This document shows, in pieces, positions 32,811 to 42,485 of a stretch of 61,406 bases of DNA. The notes under the pieces were generated by a model. That model saw nothing but the letters and a program-made list of their open reading frames with translations. It was not told the origin of the DNA and did not search any database. Each line of letters begins with the position of its first letter. Positions within the stretch are counted from its first letter, which is position 1. Source of the stretch: CALVGQ01 sp964369385 (GTDB lineage: Bacteria > Bacillota_I > Bacilli_A > Erysipelotrichales > Erysipelotrichaceae); contig CAYJEY010000010.1 of NCBI GenBank assembly GCA_964369385.1, positions 1-61,406 of the forward strand, in the 5' to 3' direction. The translations under genes were made by a program, and so were the position numbers.

Positions 32811-33357
32811 AGTATTACAAAGGAAATATGCCCTGCTCAAAAGGGCGGGGTTAGATGTGAATTATCGAAAAATCGCCAATGATAAAATTACGAGTCAGAT
32901 ATTACATTTATGTGATGGATATCATTCGATTGGGATTTATATGAGCTTACAAAATGAAGTAGCTACACAAATAATTGTGAAGCACTTATTACATCAAGGT
33001 AAGCAAGTATTTGTGCCTAAAGTTGAAGGGAGTCAGTTAACATTTCATCAAATCATGTCGTTGAGTGACGTGGTAGAAGGAGTGTTTAATGTATTAGAAC
33101 CAAAGACATCAAAGTGTGATATAAATCAAATTGAGCTTATGCTTGTACCACTTGTCGCATTTGATGAGTATTGTCAACGCATTGGATATGGTAAAGGTTA
33201 TTATGATTCAGTATTATGTCATACGCAAGCACTTAAGGTTGGGATTGCTTTTGAAATTCAGCGAGTAAATCAAGTTGATAGTGAATCACATGATGTTTGT
33301 TTAGATTGTGTTATTACAGAAAGTTATATATATCGGAAACACTCAAGTTCATCCTGA
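32803..33357 (+). CDS. 5-formyltetrahydrofolate cyclo-ligase
   Basis: A 184-residue enzyme that converts 5-formyl-THF to 5,10-methenyl-THF with ATP. Family markers are the N-terminal basic helix with RKYALLKR, the middle KQVFVPKV and the glycine-rich site VPLVAFDEYCQRIGYGKGYYD. I take the TTG at 32803 as start: GGAAGG lies five bases before it, and it overlaps the sufB stop by 8 bases, which argues for coupling. Being last in the suf transcript is unusual for this gene. A terminator spans its stop codon. Confidence 0.85.
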   Translation: MDKVLQRKYALLKRAGLDVNYRKIANDKITSQILHLCDGYHSIGIYMSLQNEVATQIIVKHLLHQGKQVFVPKVEGSQLTFHQIMSLSDVVEGVFNVLEPKTSKCDINQIELMLVPLVAFDEYCQRIGYGKGYYDSVLCHTQALKVGIAFEIQRVNQVDSESHDVCLDCVITESYIYRKHSSSS

Positions 33358-33367
33358 GTGTTTTTTT
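33338..33367 (+). terminator. Terminator of the suf operon
   Basis: AACACTCA, a 9-base loop, TGAGTGTT, then Ts. The stop codon is in the right arm. Confidence 0.8.
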
Positions 33368-33429
33368 AACATATAATTTACAAGCAATTTTATTTATGTG
33401 GTACAATAGAAAAAGTGAGGAGGGGGATT

Positions 33430-34236
33430 ATGCCAGCAGGCTTTACACATGTTACATATGGAGATTGGGTTTATGAATCTTTGAGTGATGAGTTGAAACG
33501 AAACATTGCACCTTATCGTGTTTATTATGATTTAGGGTTGCATGGTCCGGATATCTTATTTTTTCATCAATTATGGAAACAAAATGAAGTAATGAAGTTA
33601 GGATATCGAATGCATTTTCAACAGGCTCGCTCTTTTTTTGAGTCTTCTCGTGAGGTAATTAAAAAGAGCAAAAACAAAGGTGCAACACTAGCTTATCTAC
33701 TTGGGTTTATTAATCACTTTGTACTTGATAGTGAATGCCATGGAATGATAAACCAACAAGTAAGAGAATTAGAAATTTCACATAGTGAGCTCGAGTCTGA
33801 GTTTGATGCATATATAATGAAAGAGTTAAGCTTACCACACACAAGTACACGGGTATGTGAACACATTAAAATAAAAGAATTAGACTTTAGTATTATCGCA
33901 GATGTCTTTGCTATAACTGCAAAAGAGGCTAAAGACTCTGTGTGGACAATGCGTTTTGTATTAAATACACTTGTATGTCCTGGAAAGATGAAGAGAGCTT
34001 TTGTCTATCAAATAATGAAGCTAATGGGGAAATATGATGAGTATCGTGGTTTAGTATTCAATTACGAGGAAAATCAGAAGTGTGCTGAAGTTGTTCGTGT
34101 TTTACGCAAAAAAATGGATGTTGCATTGATTGACTCGGTAAGGTTGATTCATGAATATGTGGCAACACTAGATTTAAATGAAATTTTATCAGAACGGTTT
34201 GATCATGACTATGAGGGAGATGAACATGAAGTTTAA
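33430..34236 (+). CDS. Zinc-dependent phospholipase C-like protein
   Basis: A 268-residue protein like the Zn_dep_PLPC family. Histidine and aspartate residues spaced as metal ligands are visible: HVTYGDWV near the start, GLHGPDILFFHQ, RMHFQQ, and GFINHFVLDSECHGMI. There is no signal peptide, so it is cytoplasmic, unlike secreted phospholipases; the real substrate is unknown. The ATG at 33430 after GAGGAGGGGG is chosen over 33415. Its end overlaps the MFS gene by 11 bases. Confidence 0.7.
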   Translation: MPAGFTHVTYGDWVYESLSDELKRNIAPYRVYYDLGLHGPDILFFHQLWKQNEVMKLGYRMHFQQARSFFESSREVIKKSKNKGATLAYLLGFINHFVLDSECHGMINQQVRELEISHSELESEFDAYIMKELSLPHTSTRVCEHIKIKELDFSIIADVFAITAKEAKDSVWTMRFVLNTLVCPGKMKRAFVYQIMKLMGKYDEYRGLVFNYEENQKCAEVVRVLRKKMDVALIDSVRLIHEYVATLDLNEILSERFDHDYEGDEHEV

Positions 34237-35467
34237 ATTAACGAAATTAGAAAAGTCTTGGATAATGTATGATGTAGGAAACTCTGCATTTATATTGCTT
34301 GTATCAACAATATTGCCAATTTATTTTGGTGCGATTAGTGAATCGGCAGGACTTAAAGAAGTAGATTATTTAGCTTACTGGGGATATTCAGCGTCAATCG
34401 CAACATTAATTGTTGCACTAGTAGGTCCAGTATTGGGTTCAGTTGCGGATCATCAAGGATATAAGAAAAAACTATTCTTTACAACAATGTCTATTGGTGT
34501 GATTGGTGTTTCTACACTTTGGTTACCGGGACATTGGCTTGGATTTTTAGCATTATTTGTGATTGCGAAAGCAGGATATTCATTAAGTCTTATCTTCAAT
34601 GATTCAATGCTACCTGATGTCACTACGCCTGAGCGTATGGATGCGGTCTCTACACATGGATATGCATGGGGATATATTGGAAGTTGTATTCCATTCTTAG
34701 TTAGTTTAGTTATTGTATTGTTTTATGAAACAATGGGAATTACGCTAGATACAGCAATGATGTTGGCGTTTATGTTAACTGGGCTTTGGTGGTTACTTTG
34801 TTCATTACCAATTCTTAAAAATTACAAACAAGTTCATTACAATAATGAAGTTCCAAAACAGGTGTTTCGCTCTAGCTTTAAAAGATTGTATGGTACATTT
34901 TCACGAATTAAACAACAACCAAAAGTATTGTGGTTCTTAGTTGCATTCTTTTTCTATATTGATGGAGTATATACAATTATTGAAATGGCAACTGCATATG
35001 GAAGTAGCTTAGGTCTTGATACAAATGGTTTATTGATTGCCTTGTTAGTGACTCAACTTGTGGCATTCCCAAGTGCACTTACAATGATGAAAGTTTCAAA
35101 GAAAACTGGTGCAAGTAAAATGATTAAATTGAGTATTGTGGCATATACTGGAATTGCTTTATTTGCTATACAACTTGATCAACAATGGGAATTCTGGGTT
35201 CTTGCGGTTTGTGTTGGCTTATTCCAAGGGGGAATTCAAGCTTTGTCACGTTCTTACTTTGCGCAGATTATTCCACCTGAGCATGCGGGTGAATATTTTG
35301 GAGTGTATGATATTTTTGGTAAAGGTGCTGCTTTTTTGGGGACAATGCTTGTTGGGTTTGGTGCGCAAATCACAGGACAACAAAGTGTTGGAGTAGCAGT
35401 TTTATCAGTAATGTTTATCCTTGGATTTTTCTTCTTTAGAAAAGCAGATGCGATTGACATAAAATAA
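34226..35467 (+). CDS. MFS transporter, UMF1/Atg22-like family
   Basis: A 413-residue transporter with about twelve transmembrane segments. The N-terminal segment WIMYDVGNSAFILLVSTILP and the loop GPVLGSVADHQGYKKK are typical of the UMF1 (Atg22-like) branch of the major facilitator superfamily. Another marker is GLFQGGIQALSRSYFAQIIPP in the second half. The yeast relative exports amino acids from the vacuole; substrates in bacteria are uncertain. The ATG at 34226 after GAGGGAGA is preferred to upstream in-frame ATGs. It is co-transcribed with the phospholipase-like gene and ends at a strong terminator. Confidence 0.85.
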   Translation: MKFKLTKLEKSWIMYDVGNSAFILLVSTILPIYFGAISESAGLKEVDYLAYWGYSASIATLIVALVGPVLGSVADHQGYKKKLFFTTMSIGVIGVSTLWLPGHWLGFLALFVIAKAGYSLSLIFNDSMLPDVTTPERMDAVSTHGYAWGYIGSCIPFLVSLVIVLFYETMGITLDTAMMLAFMLTGLWWLLCSLPILKNYKQVHYNNEVPKQVFRSSFKRLYGTFSRIKQQPKVLWFLVAFFFYIDGVYTIIEMATAYGSSLGLDTNGLLIALLVTQLVAFPSALTMMKVSKKTGASKMIKLSIVAYTGIALFAIQLDQQWEFWVLAVCVGLFQGGIQALSRSYFAQIIPPEHAGEYFGVYDIFGKGAAFLGTMLVGFGAQITGQQSVGVAVLSVMFILGFFFFRKADAIDIK

Positions 35468-35471
35468 ACTT

Positions 35472-35510
35472 AAAAAAAGTATGAATTCTAGAAGAATTCA
35501 TACTTTTTTT
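35472..35510. terminator. Strong terminator after the MFS gene
   Basis: A 17-base perfect stem (35472-35488 with 35494-35510), flanked by seven As and seven Ts. Confidence 0.9.
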
Positions 35511-35543
35511 AAACGAAGGGGGCATTCAAATGTATCTTTTATA

Positions 35544-35552
35544 TGGTAAAAT
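35544..35552 (+). promoter_or_regulatory. Extended -10 promoter of the priA operon
   Basis: TGGTAAAAT lies 18 bases before the priA ATG. The -35 (ATTCAA) is poor. Confidence 0.45.
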
Positions 35553-35570
35553 AAAAGTTAGGTGATATTT

Positions 35571-37745
35571 ATGAAATTAGTTCAAGTTTGGATTGAATAT
35601 AGAACATTGTCGTTAGATCGACCTTTTACTTATGCAAGCACGCTTGATGGAATTATGCGTGGAGTACGAGTTGAGATTAACTTTAATGGAAGACCTATTG
35701 TTGGCTTTGTAGATAGCTATGAGGAAACAGATGAGACACTGGATAGTGCGAGTGAGCGCTTAGGTTATCGCTTAGGAGTTATTGAGAGAGTTATTGATAT
35801 TGAACCACTTATTGAAGATGAGTTATATGAGCTATCGGAGTGGATGGCTTATGAATGTGCTGCCTCAAGAATAAGTTGTTTCCAAACAATGTTACCGGCA
35901 AAACTAAAACCTAAAAACAGTGGGCATAGAATTAAGATGGAAAAGTGGGTGCAACTTAGTGAGAAAGTCCAAGAAAAGTTTAGTCCGAAACAAAAGGTAG
36001 CTTATGAAGCGTTACAGGATGGACCAATGTCTTTGAAATCTTTTACGACGAGCTTTGGTAGTGCTGCTTTAACTTTAATAAAAAATGGCATTGTTATGAA
36101 ATACGAAGTAGAGGTATCAGCTAAACCACAAGAAAAGATTGAAGTTGTCAAAAATCATCAGTTGACAAAGATTCAAAGTAAAGCAAAAGAGTCAATTGAG
36201 CAATGTCAACAAACTGCTGTCTTGTTACATGGTGTGACTGGAAGTGGGAAAACAGAGGTTTATTTGCAAATGGCACAAGAGGTAGTGAAGCATGGTAAGC
36301 AAGTGCTTATTCTTGTTCCAGAAATTTCATTAACTCCGCAAATGGTGAAACGTGTGCAAAGTCGATTTGGTAGTCAGGTTGCCATTTATCATTCGGGATT
36401 AAATAATCAAGAAAAGTATGAGCAATTTAAGCGGGCTAAAGCTCATGAAGTTGATATCGTAGTAGGGACACGAAGTGCTGTTTTTATGCCATTTAAAGAT
36501 TTAGGTTTGATTATCTTTGATGAGGAGCATGACTCTAGCTATAAACAAGACAGAGTACCAACATATCATTGCCGTGATATCTCAATTTGGCGTGCAAATT
36601 ACCATGGTTGTAAAGTGATTTTAGGCTCAGCAACACCTTGTCTTGATTCCTATGCAAGAGCACTCAAAGGCGTTTATGGTCTTGTGAGTATGTCAGAGCG
36701 AATTAATGAGTGTATGCCAGATGTACAAATTGTGGATGTAAAAAATGAAGTTAGAAATAAGGGGAGCTACATACTTTCAACATCTTTGTTGCAAAAAATG
36801 CAAGTACGACTTGATCGACAAGAACAAATTGTACTATTACTGAATCGACGTGGCTATAGTCCAAGTATTCGATGCAAGGCGTGCAATGAAGCGATGATGT
36901 GTCCGCATTGTGAAGTGCAACTATCATTTCATCGAAGTGATAATACACTGAAGTGTCATCGATGTGATTATCAACAACCTACAATTCAAGCTTGCCCACA
37001 TTGTGGAAATAGAACGTTCAATTTTGTTGGAATTGGAACGCAGCGACTTGAGGAAGAAGTTCAAAAAGCATTTCCTCATGCACGCATAGCACGGATGGAT
37101 GCTGATACAACTGCCAGAAAAAATGCTCACCAAAAAATATTTGAATTAGTAGAAAAGCACGAAGTAGATATTCTTCTTGGAACACAAATCATTGCCAAAG
37201 GGATGGATTATCCTAATGTAACTTTAGTTGGTGTTGTGAATGCTGATGCAGGTTTAAATCGGCCGGATTTTTATGCCGTAGAAAATACGTTTCAACTTAT
37301 TGTTCAGGCTGCTGGACGCAGTGGTCGAGGTGAAAAAGCAGGGGAAGTTGTGATTCAAACATTTGATCCAAATCATTATGCGATTGTGCTTGGGGCAAGG
37401 ATGGATTTTATGAATTTCTTTAAAAAAGAGATGAGCCTTCGTCACTTAACGATGACTCCACCTTATAATTACTTGATTTCAATTTTAATGAGCTTTAAGG
37501 ATGAAGAGCGGACTAAAGATGAAGCTTATCAAATTTGTGATATACTAAAGGCTAAGGAAGCTTTTAAAGTATTAGGACCTTCTCAGCTTTATCGTGTACA
37601 AGACCTCTATCGCTTTCGTATTGTGATTAAAGGTAAAGATAAAAAAGAAATGCTAGAAGCGATACATGAGATTCTAGCATATGTAAAAAGTTTAAAGATG
37701 CGAAGTGAATTTCGCGTGGATACAAATCCAATGATGTTAGAATAG
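35571..37745 (+). CDS. priA: Primosomal replication restart helicase PriA
   Basis: A 724-residue superfamily 2 helicase that reloads the replisome at stalled forks. After the N-terminal DNA-binding domain come Walker A GVTGSGKTEVYL (about 222), DEEH box IFDEEHDSSYKQ, and a zinc region with eight cysteines (CKACNEAMMCPHC, then CHRCDYQQPTIQACPHCG). Helicase motifs such as LLGTQIIAKGMDYPNVTLVG (about 540) and QAAGRSGRGEK follow. It is somewhat shorter than B. subtilis PriA (about 805). The ATG at 35571 follows AGGTGA. It leads the conserved priA-rsmB-rlmN-stp-prkC-rsgA-rpe-thiN operon. Confidence 0.93.
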   Translation: MKLVQVWIEYRTLSLDRPFTYASTLDGIMRGVRVEINFNGRPIVGFVDSYEETDETLDSASERLGYRLGVIERVIDIEPLIEDELYELSEWMAYECAASRISCFQTMLPAKLKPKNSGHRIKMEKWVQLSEKVQEKFSPKQKVAYEALQDGPMSLKSFTTSFGSAALTLIKNGIVMKYEVEVSAKPQEKIEVVKNHQLTKIQSKAKESIEQCQQTAVLLHGVTGSGKTEVYLQMAQEVVKHGKQVLILVPEISLTPQMVKRVQSRFGSQVAIYHSGLNNQEKYEQFKRAKAHEVDIVVGTRSAVFMPFKDLGLIIFDEEHDSSYKQDRVPTYHCRDISIWRANYHGCKVILGSATPCLDSYARALKGVYGLVSMSERINECMPDVQIVDVKNEVRNKGSYILSTSLLQKMQVRLDRQEQIVLLLNRRGYSPSIRCKACNEAMMCPHCEVQLSFHRSDNTLKCHRCDYQQPTIQACPHCGNRTFNFVGIGTQRLEEEVQKAFPHARIARMDADTTARKNAHQKIFELVEKHEVDILLGTQIIAKGMDYPNVTLVGVVNADAGLNRPDFYAVENTFQLIVQAAGRSGRGEKAGEVVIQTFDPNHYAIVLGARMDFMNFFKKEMSLRHLTMTPPYNYLISILMSFKDEERTKDEAYQICDILKAKEAFKVLGPSQLYRVQDLYRFRIVIKGKDKKEMLEAIHEILAYVKSLKMRSEFRVDTNPMMLE

Positions 37746-37753
37746 AGGTTTTT

Positions 37754-38983
37754 ATGGTTAGAAAAATAGCATATAAATGTTTAAAGGAAATAATAGTTGA
37801 TGGTGCATATAGCAATCTTGTGTTGAAACAGTTGCCGTCATCACTTTCACGACAAGATAAAGCATTGATAACTCAGATTGTATATGGAACACTTCAAAAC
37901 TACGAATTTCTTTCGTATCAATGGCAAAGTAGGGTATCTCGTAAAACTAAGAAAACAGTTGAAATTGTATTAAACATGAGTTGCTTCCAATTGTTTTTTC
38001 TTGATAAAATACCATCTTATGCCGTTTTGAGTGAAGCGAATAAATTAGTTCGGCCAGAGCTTAAATCCTTTGTTCAGGCGATTTTATTACAATGTCAGCA
38101 AGCTGGACTTCAAGAAGTTGATCAAGATGATGAAGTTTTAAAAAATGCTATCACTCATTCACTTCCAGTATGGATTATGAAGATGTGGACTGCTCATTAT
38201 GGGAGTAACCAAGCCAATAATATAGCTGTTGCAATGCATAATGATGACCATACACTAGTTGCACGTATTAATCCGCTCCTGTGTGATCGTGATGAATTGT
38301 TGAAGGATGAACGCGTGCACTTTATAGATGATTGGGCACTTACATATGATGAAAATTTGATAGAGAGTGAATACCATCAGGATGGAAAAATCATTATTCA
38401 GGATTACTCATCTCAACAAGTTGCAAAATATCTAGAAGTGAAACCCCATATGCGAGTATTAGATGCATGTAGTGCACCAGGTACAAAAAGTGCTATGATT
38501 GCAGCAATGATGGAGAACCAAGGTGAGATTATTGCCTGTGATTTGCATAAACATCGCTTAGAATTGATGAAAAAAGGATTAGATAAGTGGGGAGTACAAA
38601 ATGTTAAACTCACTTGCCAAGATATGACATTAGCACATGAAGTATTTGAGAATGAATCGTTTGACCGTATTCTTTTGGATGTACCGTGTAGTGGTTTAGG
38701 TGTGCTTCGTCATAAACCAGACATTAAGTTTCATGTGCTTCCTGAGCATTTGGATGAAATTGTAGATGTTCAATCTAAAATTTTATCGTCTTGTGCGAAA
38801 CTTATTAAAAAGGATGGATTACTAGTCTATAGTACATGTACACTGAATAAGAAAGAAAATGAACGTCAAGTTCAACAATTTTTAAAGAGTCATGAACAAT
38901 TTGAACTGATTGCTGAACAAACAGTATTTCCCAATGAAGGACAAAGAGATGGGTTTTATATTGCCCAGTTAAAGAAAAATTAG
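37754..38983 (+). CDS. rsmB: 16S rRNA m5C967 methyltransferase RsmB
   Basis: A 409-residue enzyme with an N-terminal NusB-like RNA-binding domain (1 to about 130) and a SAM-dependent methyltransferase domain. Motifs are DACSAPGTKSAMIAA (SAM), LLDVPCSGLGVLRHKPD with the catalytic-site PCS, and YSTCTLNKKENE with the nucleophilic cysteine. It methylates C967 of 16S rRNA. The gap to priA is 8 bases. In most Firmicutes def and fmt would come before this gene; here they are absent. Confidence 0.92.
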   Translation: MVRKIAYKCLKEIIVDGAYSNLVLKQLPSSLSRQDKALITQIVYGTLQNYEFLSYQWQSRVSRKTKKTVEIVLNMSCFQLFFLDKIPSYAVLSEANKLVRPELKSFVQAILLQCQQAGLQEVDQDDEVLKNAITHSLPVWIMKMWTAHYGSNQANNIAVAMHNDDHTLVARINPLLCDRDELLKDERVHFIDDWALTYDENLIESEYHQDGKIIIQDYSSQQVAKYLEVKPHMRVLDACSAPGTKSAMIAAMMENQGEIIACDLHKHRLELMKKGLDKWGVQNVKLTCQDMTLAHEVFENESFDRILLDVPCSGLGVLRHKPDIKFHVLPEHLDEIVDVQSKILSSCAKLIKKDGLLVYSTCTLNKKENERQVQQFLKSHEQFELIAEQTVFPNEGQRDGFYIAQLKKN

Positions 38984-38991
38984 GAGTTACC

Positions 38992-40032
38992 ATGAAAACA
39001 ATTTATGAATATACATATAGTGATTTAGAACAAATGTTTCTAGGTCAAGGAATGAAAAAGTTCCGTGCACAACAAGTATTCGCTTGGCTTTATCGTAAAC
39101 GAGCAAGTGAATTTACAATGATGAGCGATATTTCAAAGGATACAATTGAGTGGTTAAGTGAAAACTACATGATTAGTCCACTTCAAGTGAAAGAAGTGCA
39201 AGTAAGTAAAGATAAAACTACAAAGTTTCTATTTGAATTAAGTGATGGTTCGCTCATAGAATCAGTATTGATGTATTTTGATTATGGGAAAAGTCTATGT
39301 GTGACAAGTCAAATTGGTTGCAATATGGGCTGTAAGTTTTGTGCGTCAGGACTATTAAAGAAACAAAGAGATTGTACGAGTGGAGAGATGGTTGCTCAGG
39401 TTATGGCGGTTCAGCGCTACTTGGATGAAACTGAGGAACGATTGAGCCACGTTGTTGTGATGGGGACAGGGGAACCATTTGATAATTATGAACACCTTAT
39501 GAATTTTCTGCGTACAATCAATGATGATCGGGGCTTAGCTATAGGAGCACGACATATTACAATTAGTACTTGTGGTGTTGTTCCTAAAATCATCGACTTT
39601 GCGAAAGAAAAAGTGCAGTTTAATTTAGCAATTTCGCTCCATGCACCAAATGATTCACTAAGAGATGAAATTATGCCTATTAATCATGCATATCCATTAA
39701 CAAAGTTAATGAATTCCTTAGAGTTTTATAGTGAGCTAAATAATCGTCGTGTGACTTATGAATATATCTTGTTAAAAGATGTCAATGACTCCAAGGAACA
39801 CGCATTAGAATTAGCAAACTTACTTCGTGGTAAGAATGCTTATGTAAATTTAATTCCATATAATCCGGTAAGTGAACATGGGTATCAAACTTCACTAGAT
39901 AAAGTAACACTTCGTTTTTATGATACATTAATGAAAAACCGTATAAAATGTACACTTCGCCAAAAACATGGAGAAGATATTGATGCAGCATGTGGTCAGT
40001 TACGTGCTAAACATGAGGGGGTTAAGCTATGA
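38992..40032 (+). CDS. rlmN: Dual-specificity 23S rRNA/tRNA methyltransferase RlmN (radical SAM)
   Basis: A 346-residue radical SAM enzyme. The 4Fe-4S site is CNMGCKFCASG, and the C-terminal catalytic cysteine sits in DIDAACGQL. GTGEPFDNYEHL and ISTCGVVP are also family motifs. It makes 2-methyladenosine at A2503 of 23S rRNA and A37 of certain tRNAs. It overlaps stp by 4 bases (ATGA). It depends on iron-sulfur clusters that the suf operon could supply. Confidence 0.94.
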   Translation: MKTIYEYTYSDLEQMFLGQGMKKFRAQQVFAWLYRKRASEFTMMSDISKDTIEWLSENYMISPLQVKEVQVSKDKTTKFLFELSDGSLIESVLMYFDYGKSLCVTSQIGCNMGCKFCASGLLKKQRDCTSGEMVAQVMAVQRYLDETEERLSHVVVMGTGEPFDNYEHLMNFLRTINDDRGLAIGARHITISTCGVVPKIIDFAKEKVQFNLAISLHAPNDSLRDEIMPINHAYPLTKLMNSLEFYSELNNRRVTYEYILLKDVNDSKEHALELANLLRGKNAYVNLIPYNPVSEHGYQTSLDKVTLRFYDTLMKNRIKCTLRQKHGEDIDAACGQLRAKHEGVKL

Positions 40033-40772
40033 ATGTTTATGGAGTATGCGATATTGGAAAAGTAAGAGAGAGTAATCAAGATAATTTACTTATGACTCAT
40101 AATAAAGTAAATGATACATTAGTTGTCGTATGTGATGGTATTGGTGGATCACTAGCAGGTGATGTTGCTTCACAAACGGTTTGCGATTTTTTTAATCATG
40201 TATTTAATGAGCATCAAGGCTTTCAATCCAAGGTTGAAATGCATGAATGGTTAAAAGAAAATATTGAGAAAGCAAATCGAATTGTACATGAAAAAAGTTG
40301 CACATCGCATCTTTATCAAGGTATGGGTACAACAATGGTTGCTTTACTTCAAAGTAAGTTTGGTGTATTTATTGTCAATGTAGGAGATAGCCGTGCTTAC
40401 CAAATTCGCCAACAACAGTTATTGCAAGTGACAAGGGATCACAATGTTTATAATGATATGTTGCAACTAGGTATCAATGAAGTAGAAGCAAAGTGTAATG
40501 CACGTGCTGCCTATCTGACAAGTGCAATGGGTATTGTAGATCATGTGCGTTATGATATTTTTGATGTTGAAGTCGATGCTAAATATATGTTATGTAGTGA
40601 TGGGTTGCATGGTTATGCTGACTATGACTTAATGAATAAATATGCAATCAATGAAGATTTATCATTAGAAGAGCGCACAAAAATATTACTTCAGTTAGCT
40701 CTAGAAAGTGGTGGGCTTGATAATATCACAATAGCCTTAGTAGATTGTGAGGTGGAACATCATGAGCAATAA
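40029..40772 (+). CDS. prpC: PP2C-type Ser/Thr protein phosphatase (PrpC/Stp)
   Basis: A 247-residue metal-dependent phosphatase. Motifs are VRESNQDNLL, VVVCDGIGGSLAGDVAS (metal-binding DG), NVGDSRAYQIR, VTRDHN, LTSAMG and LCSDGLHGY, and the final DNITIALV. It reverses phosphorylation by the PrkC kinase encoded next; the two overlap by 11 bases. It controls cell-wall and growth regulation in Gram-positives. Confidence 0.93.
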   Translation: MNVYGVCDIGKVRESNQDNLLMTHNKVNDTLVVVCDGIGGSLAGDVASQTVCDFFNHVFNEHQGFQSKVEMHEWLKENIEKANRIVHEKSCTSHLYQGMGTTMVALLQSKFGVFIVNVGDSRAYQIRQQQLLQVTRDHNVYNDMLQLGINEVEAKCNARAAYLTSAMGIVDHVRYDIFDVEVDAKYMLCSDGLHGYADYDLMNKYAINEDLSLEERTKILLQLALESGGLDNITIALVDCEVEHHEQ

Positions 40773-42474
40773 ACTATTGGCAAAACGTTATCGTCTATCG
40801 AAGCATATTGGACGCGGAGGTATGGCTGAAGTTTATGTAGCTGTAGATACAATTTTAAATCGAGAAGTCGCTGTAAAGATATTACACGGAGATTTATGTA
40901 ATGATCCAATCTCTTTACTTCGATTCAAACGCGAAGCGCAAGCCTCGTGTGCTCTTGTGCACCCCAATATCGTAGAAATTTATGATGTAGGTGAAGATGA
41001 AGGGCAGCACTTTATCGTCATGGAGTATATTCGCGGAAAAACGCTAAAGCAGTTAACACTTACGCGTGGTGCGCTTTCTAAAGAAGAAGCACTAGATGTG
41101 ATGAAGCAACTTGTGAGTGCAATTAGTACAGCCCATAAAAAGGGGATTATACATCGCGATATTAAACCACAAAATGTACTTGTAAAAGATGATGGTTCAA
41201 TCAAAGTAGTGGATTTTGGAATTGCTCTTGCACATGATGCAATGCAACTGACAAATAGTGATTCTATTTTAGGCTCAGTACATTATCTTGCTCCAGAAAT
41301 TGCAAGAGGTGAAAATGCTACTGTACAGAGCGACATTTATTCATTGGGAATTGTGTTGTTTGAATTGTTGAGTGGAGATGTTCCATATAAAGGGGATTCA
41401 CCTGTTCAAATAGCGCTTCGTCATATGCGTGATGAATTACCTGAATTAAAAACATTAATTCCTCAACTTCCGCAATCAATTGAAAATATTGTGACAAAGG
41501 CAACAGTTAAGAAAAAAGAGTACCGTTATACAAGTGCAGCTCAAATGCTAATCGATGTAGAAAATGCATTATTGCCTCATAAAATTACAGAGCCAAAACT
41601 TAAATTTGCTTATGAGGAAGCACTTGGTGATCCAACGCGCGTTGTAAGCAAAAATGAAACAGTGAAAACTCAAGAAGTAAAGAAAGTTATTGCGCCAACA
41701 CCAAAAACCACTCCTAAAAGAAAGAATCATGCACGTACTGTGTATGCGGGGTTCTTATGGGTTATATTAACAGTAGTAGGGATATTTGGTGTGTTTGTTG
41801 TACTTTACTTCAGTACTGATTTGTTTAAGCAAGAACGATTGGCAATTGTACCAAGTTGTGAGGGAAAAACCATTACACAATGTGAGGAACTTATTGTAGA
41901 TACCGGGATCACAATTGATCGCTCGGATATTGTATATGAGTTAACAGATAACACGGAAGAAGGAATTATTATCTCAACTTATCCAGTGGCAGAGAGCGAA
42001 GTTGAACTAGGTAGCTCAATGGCATTGACGATTAGTCTTGGTAAGTATGAAGTGATGCAAAATTATGTTGGACTAAACAACAAAGATGCACAAGACTTAA
42101 TTGAACAGACTTATGATAATGTGAGTGTCAAAATTCAAGCGGTTGATGATTCAGGGTTAGAACCAGGTACAGTGATTGAACAGCAGTTAATTTTGCCAGA
42201 TGAGAAATTTTCACCAACAGAGCGTAAGGAAGTGCGCTTACTATATGCATCATATCCAAACTTTCAAGTGCCTACTCATTTGTTGAATATGGATATTCAT
42301 GAAGCAGAGTCGTTATTGAGCCAACTGGGTGCTAAAGTAATATTTAGTGCATTAGAAGTTCCAAATGGAAATTATGAAGGTTTAATTCAAGGTGTCGTTG
42401 TCAGGTGTGACCCTTCATTGGGGAGTTGGTATACTCAAGAAGAAAGTAACTACATTACGATATACTATTATTAG
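40762..42474 (+). CDS. prkC: PASTA-domain Ser/Thr protein kinase (PrkC/PknB/StkP)
   Basis: A 570-residue membrane kinase. The kinase domain (1 to about 270) has the glycine loop IGRGGMAEVY, catalytic HRDIKPQNVLV, DFGIALAHD and the activation loop GSVHYLAPE. A linker precedes one transmembrane helix at about 330-352. The outer part has about three PASTA repeats, starting near LAIVPSCEGKTITQCEELI, YEVMQNYVGLNNKDAQDLI and YPNFQVPTHLLNMDIHEAE, which bind muropeptide or lipid II. It monitors the cell wall. Start ATG 40762 follows GAGGTGGA. Confidence 0.94.
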   Translation: MSNKLLAKRYRLSKHIGRGGMAEVYVAVDTILNREVAVKILHGDLCNDPISLLRFKREAQASCALVHPNIVEIYDVGEDEGQHFIVMEYIRGKTLKQLTLTRGALSKEEALDVMKQLVSAISTAHKKGIIHRDIKPQNVLVKDDGSIKVVDFGIALAHDAMQLTNSDSILGSVHYLAPEIARGENATVQSDIYSLGIVLFELLSGDVPYKGDSPVQIALRHMRDELPELKTLIPQLPQSIENIVTKATVKKKEYRYTSAAQMLIDVENALLPHKITEPKLKFAYEEALGDPTRVVSKNETVKTQEVKKVIAPTPKTTPKRKNHARTVYAGFLWVILTVVGIFGVFVVLYFSTDLFKQERLAIVPSCEGKTITQCEELIVDTGITIDRSDIVYELTDNTEEGIIISTYPVAESEVELGSSMALTISLGKYEVMQNYVGLNNKDAQDLIEQTYDNVSVKIQAVDDSGLEPGTVIEQQLILPDEKFSPTERKEVRLLYASYPNFQVPTHLLNMDIHEAESLLSQLGAKVIFSALEVPNGNYEGLIQGVVVRCDPSLGSWYTQEESNYITIYYY

Positions 42475-42485
42475 AAGGAGAGTTC

